Below are positions 5,514 through 5,621 of a DNA stretch of 5,621 nt, in pieces. The notes below the pieces were generated by a model. That model had not been told where the DNA came from and did no database searches. It saw only the letters and a program-made list of their open reading frames with translations. Origin of the DNA: Microcaldota archaeon (GTDB lineage Archaea > Micrarchaeota > Micrarchaeia > Anstonellales > VGKX01). How positions within the stretch are numbered: the stretch's first letter is position 1; every line of letters starts with the position of its first letter. Where the stretch lies: the NCBI GenBank assembly GCA_021823945.1, contig JAKALW010000087.1:1-5621 (forward strand), read 5' to 3'. The position numbers and the translations under genes were made by a program.

Positions 5514-5621
5514 ATGAACGAACCAGATTTATCGGTGAACATTTGCGGCGTTCGTCTGAGAAATCCGACAGTGCTCGCATCGGGAATCCTAGGACTGTCT
5601 GAAGATTTGCTCGTGCGCGTG
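5514..5621 (+). CDS. pyrD: dihydroorotate dehydrogenase, N-terminal part (runs off the window)
   Basis: Only the first 36 residues are present. They read as the opening of a class 1 dihydroorotate dehydrogenase catalytic subunit, which oxidises dihydroorotate to orotate with FMN in pyrimidine synthesis. LSVNICGVRLRNPTVLASG matches the conserved entry strand and first barrel segment (the usual pattern is LxVxxxGxxxxNPxxxASG), and ILGLSEDL follows. The Asn-Pro and Ala-Ser-Gly residues are the key landmarks. The active-site base and FMN-binding C-terminal part are outside the window, so class 1A versus 1B cannot be told directly; 1B with a PyrK partner is the common archaeal form. The ATG has a Shine-Dalgarno site, unlike the two leaderless-type genes, and codon use (TTA, CTA, AGA, CGT, GGA) differs a little from the neighbours, though 36 codons are few. 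Confidence 0.85.
   Translation, partial: MNEPDLSVNICGVRLRNPTVLASGILGLSEDLLVRV

Noticed and set aside
1..5621. CRISPR array, transposase, rRNA or complete mobile element
   Set aside because: No regularly spaced repeats, transposase motifs, rRNA segments or terminal repeats with target duplications were seen.

Overview
The window looks archaeal. The evidence is a membrane-lipid gene pair typical of archaea (myo-inositol-phosphate synthase followed by a CDP-alcohol phosphotransferase of the archaetidylinositol-phosphate type), TATA-like boxes centred about 26 bases before ATG codons (leaderless transcription), Shine-Dalgarno sites on other genes, T-runs just after stop codons, and exported proteins rich in N-glycosylation sequons. 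A DPANN-type archaeon (for example the Micrarchaeota or Diapherotrites side) is my guess from the overall style; no marker gene here proves it.

Layout, left to right. 1-87: upstream spacer ending in the promoter of the first gene. 88-1428 (+): a secreted-domain/TM/winged-helix protein, apparently a membrane-tethered transcription regulator. 1429-1495: convergent spacer with T-runs for both neighbours. 1496-2101 (-): CDP-alcohol phosphotransferase. 2192-3286 (-): inositol-1-phosphate synthase, transcribed ahead of it. 3287-3449: spacer with the synthase promoter, a perfect 12-bp inverted repeat around its TATA region and a separate perfect 12-bp palindrome. 3450-4631 (-): unrecognised polytopic membrane protein with a signal peptide. 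4632-4691: divergent promoter region. 4692-5453 (+): unrecognised soluble protein. 5446-5501: a compact structure of nested inverted repeats that overlaps the stop codon of that gene. 5514-5621 (+): the start of a dihydroorotate dehydrogenase (pyrD) that runs off the window.

How the genes work together. The synthase makes myo-inositol phosphate from glucose 6-phosphate, and the adjacent phosphotransferase very probably couples it to CDP-archaeol to give archaetidylinositol phosphate, so the pair forms a two-step head-group pathway. The two membrane or exported proteins (88-1428 and 3450-4631) and the orphan soluble protein (4692-5453) have no function I can name; the first is a plausible envelope-sensing regulator. 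pyrD begins a pyrimidine biosynthesis gene. The most unusual non-coding signals are the three-way-junction-like element just before pyrD and the symmetrical operator-like repeats before the inositol phosphate synthase.
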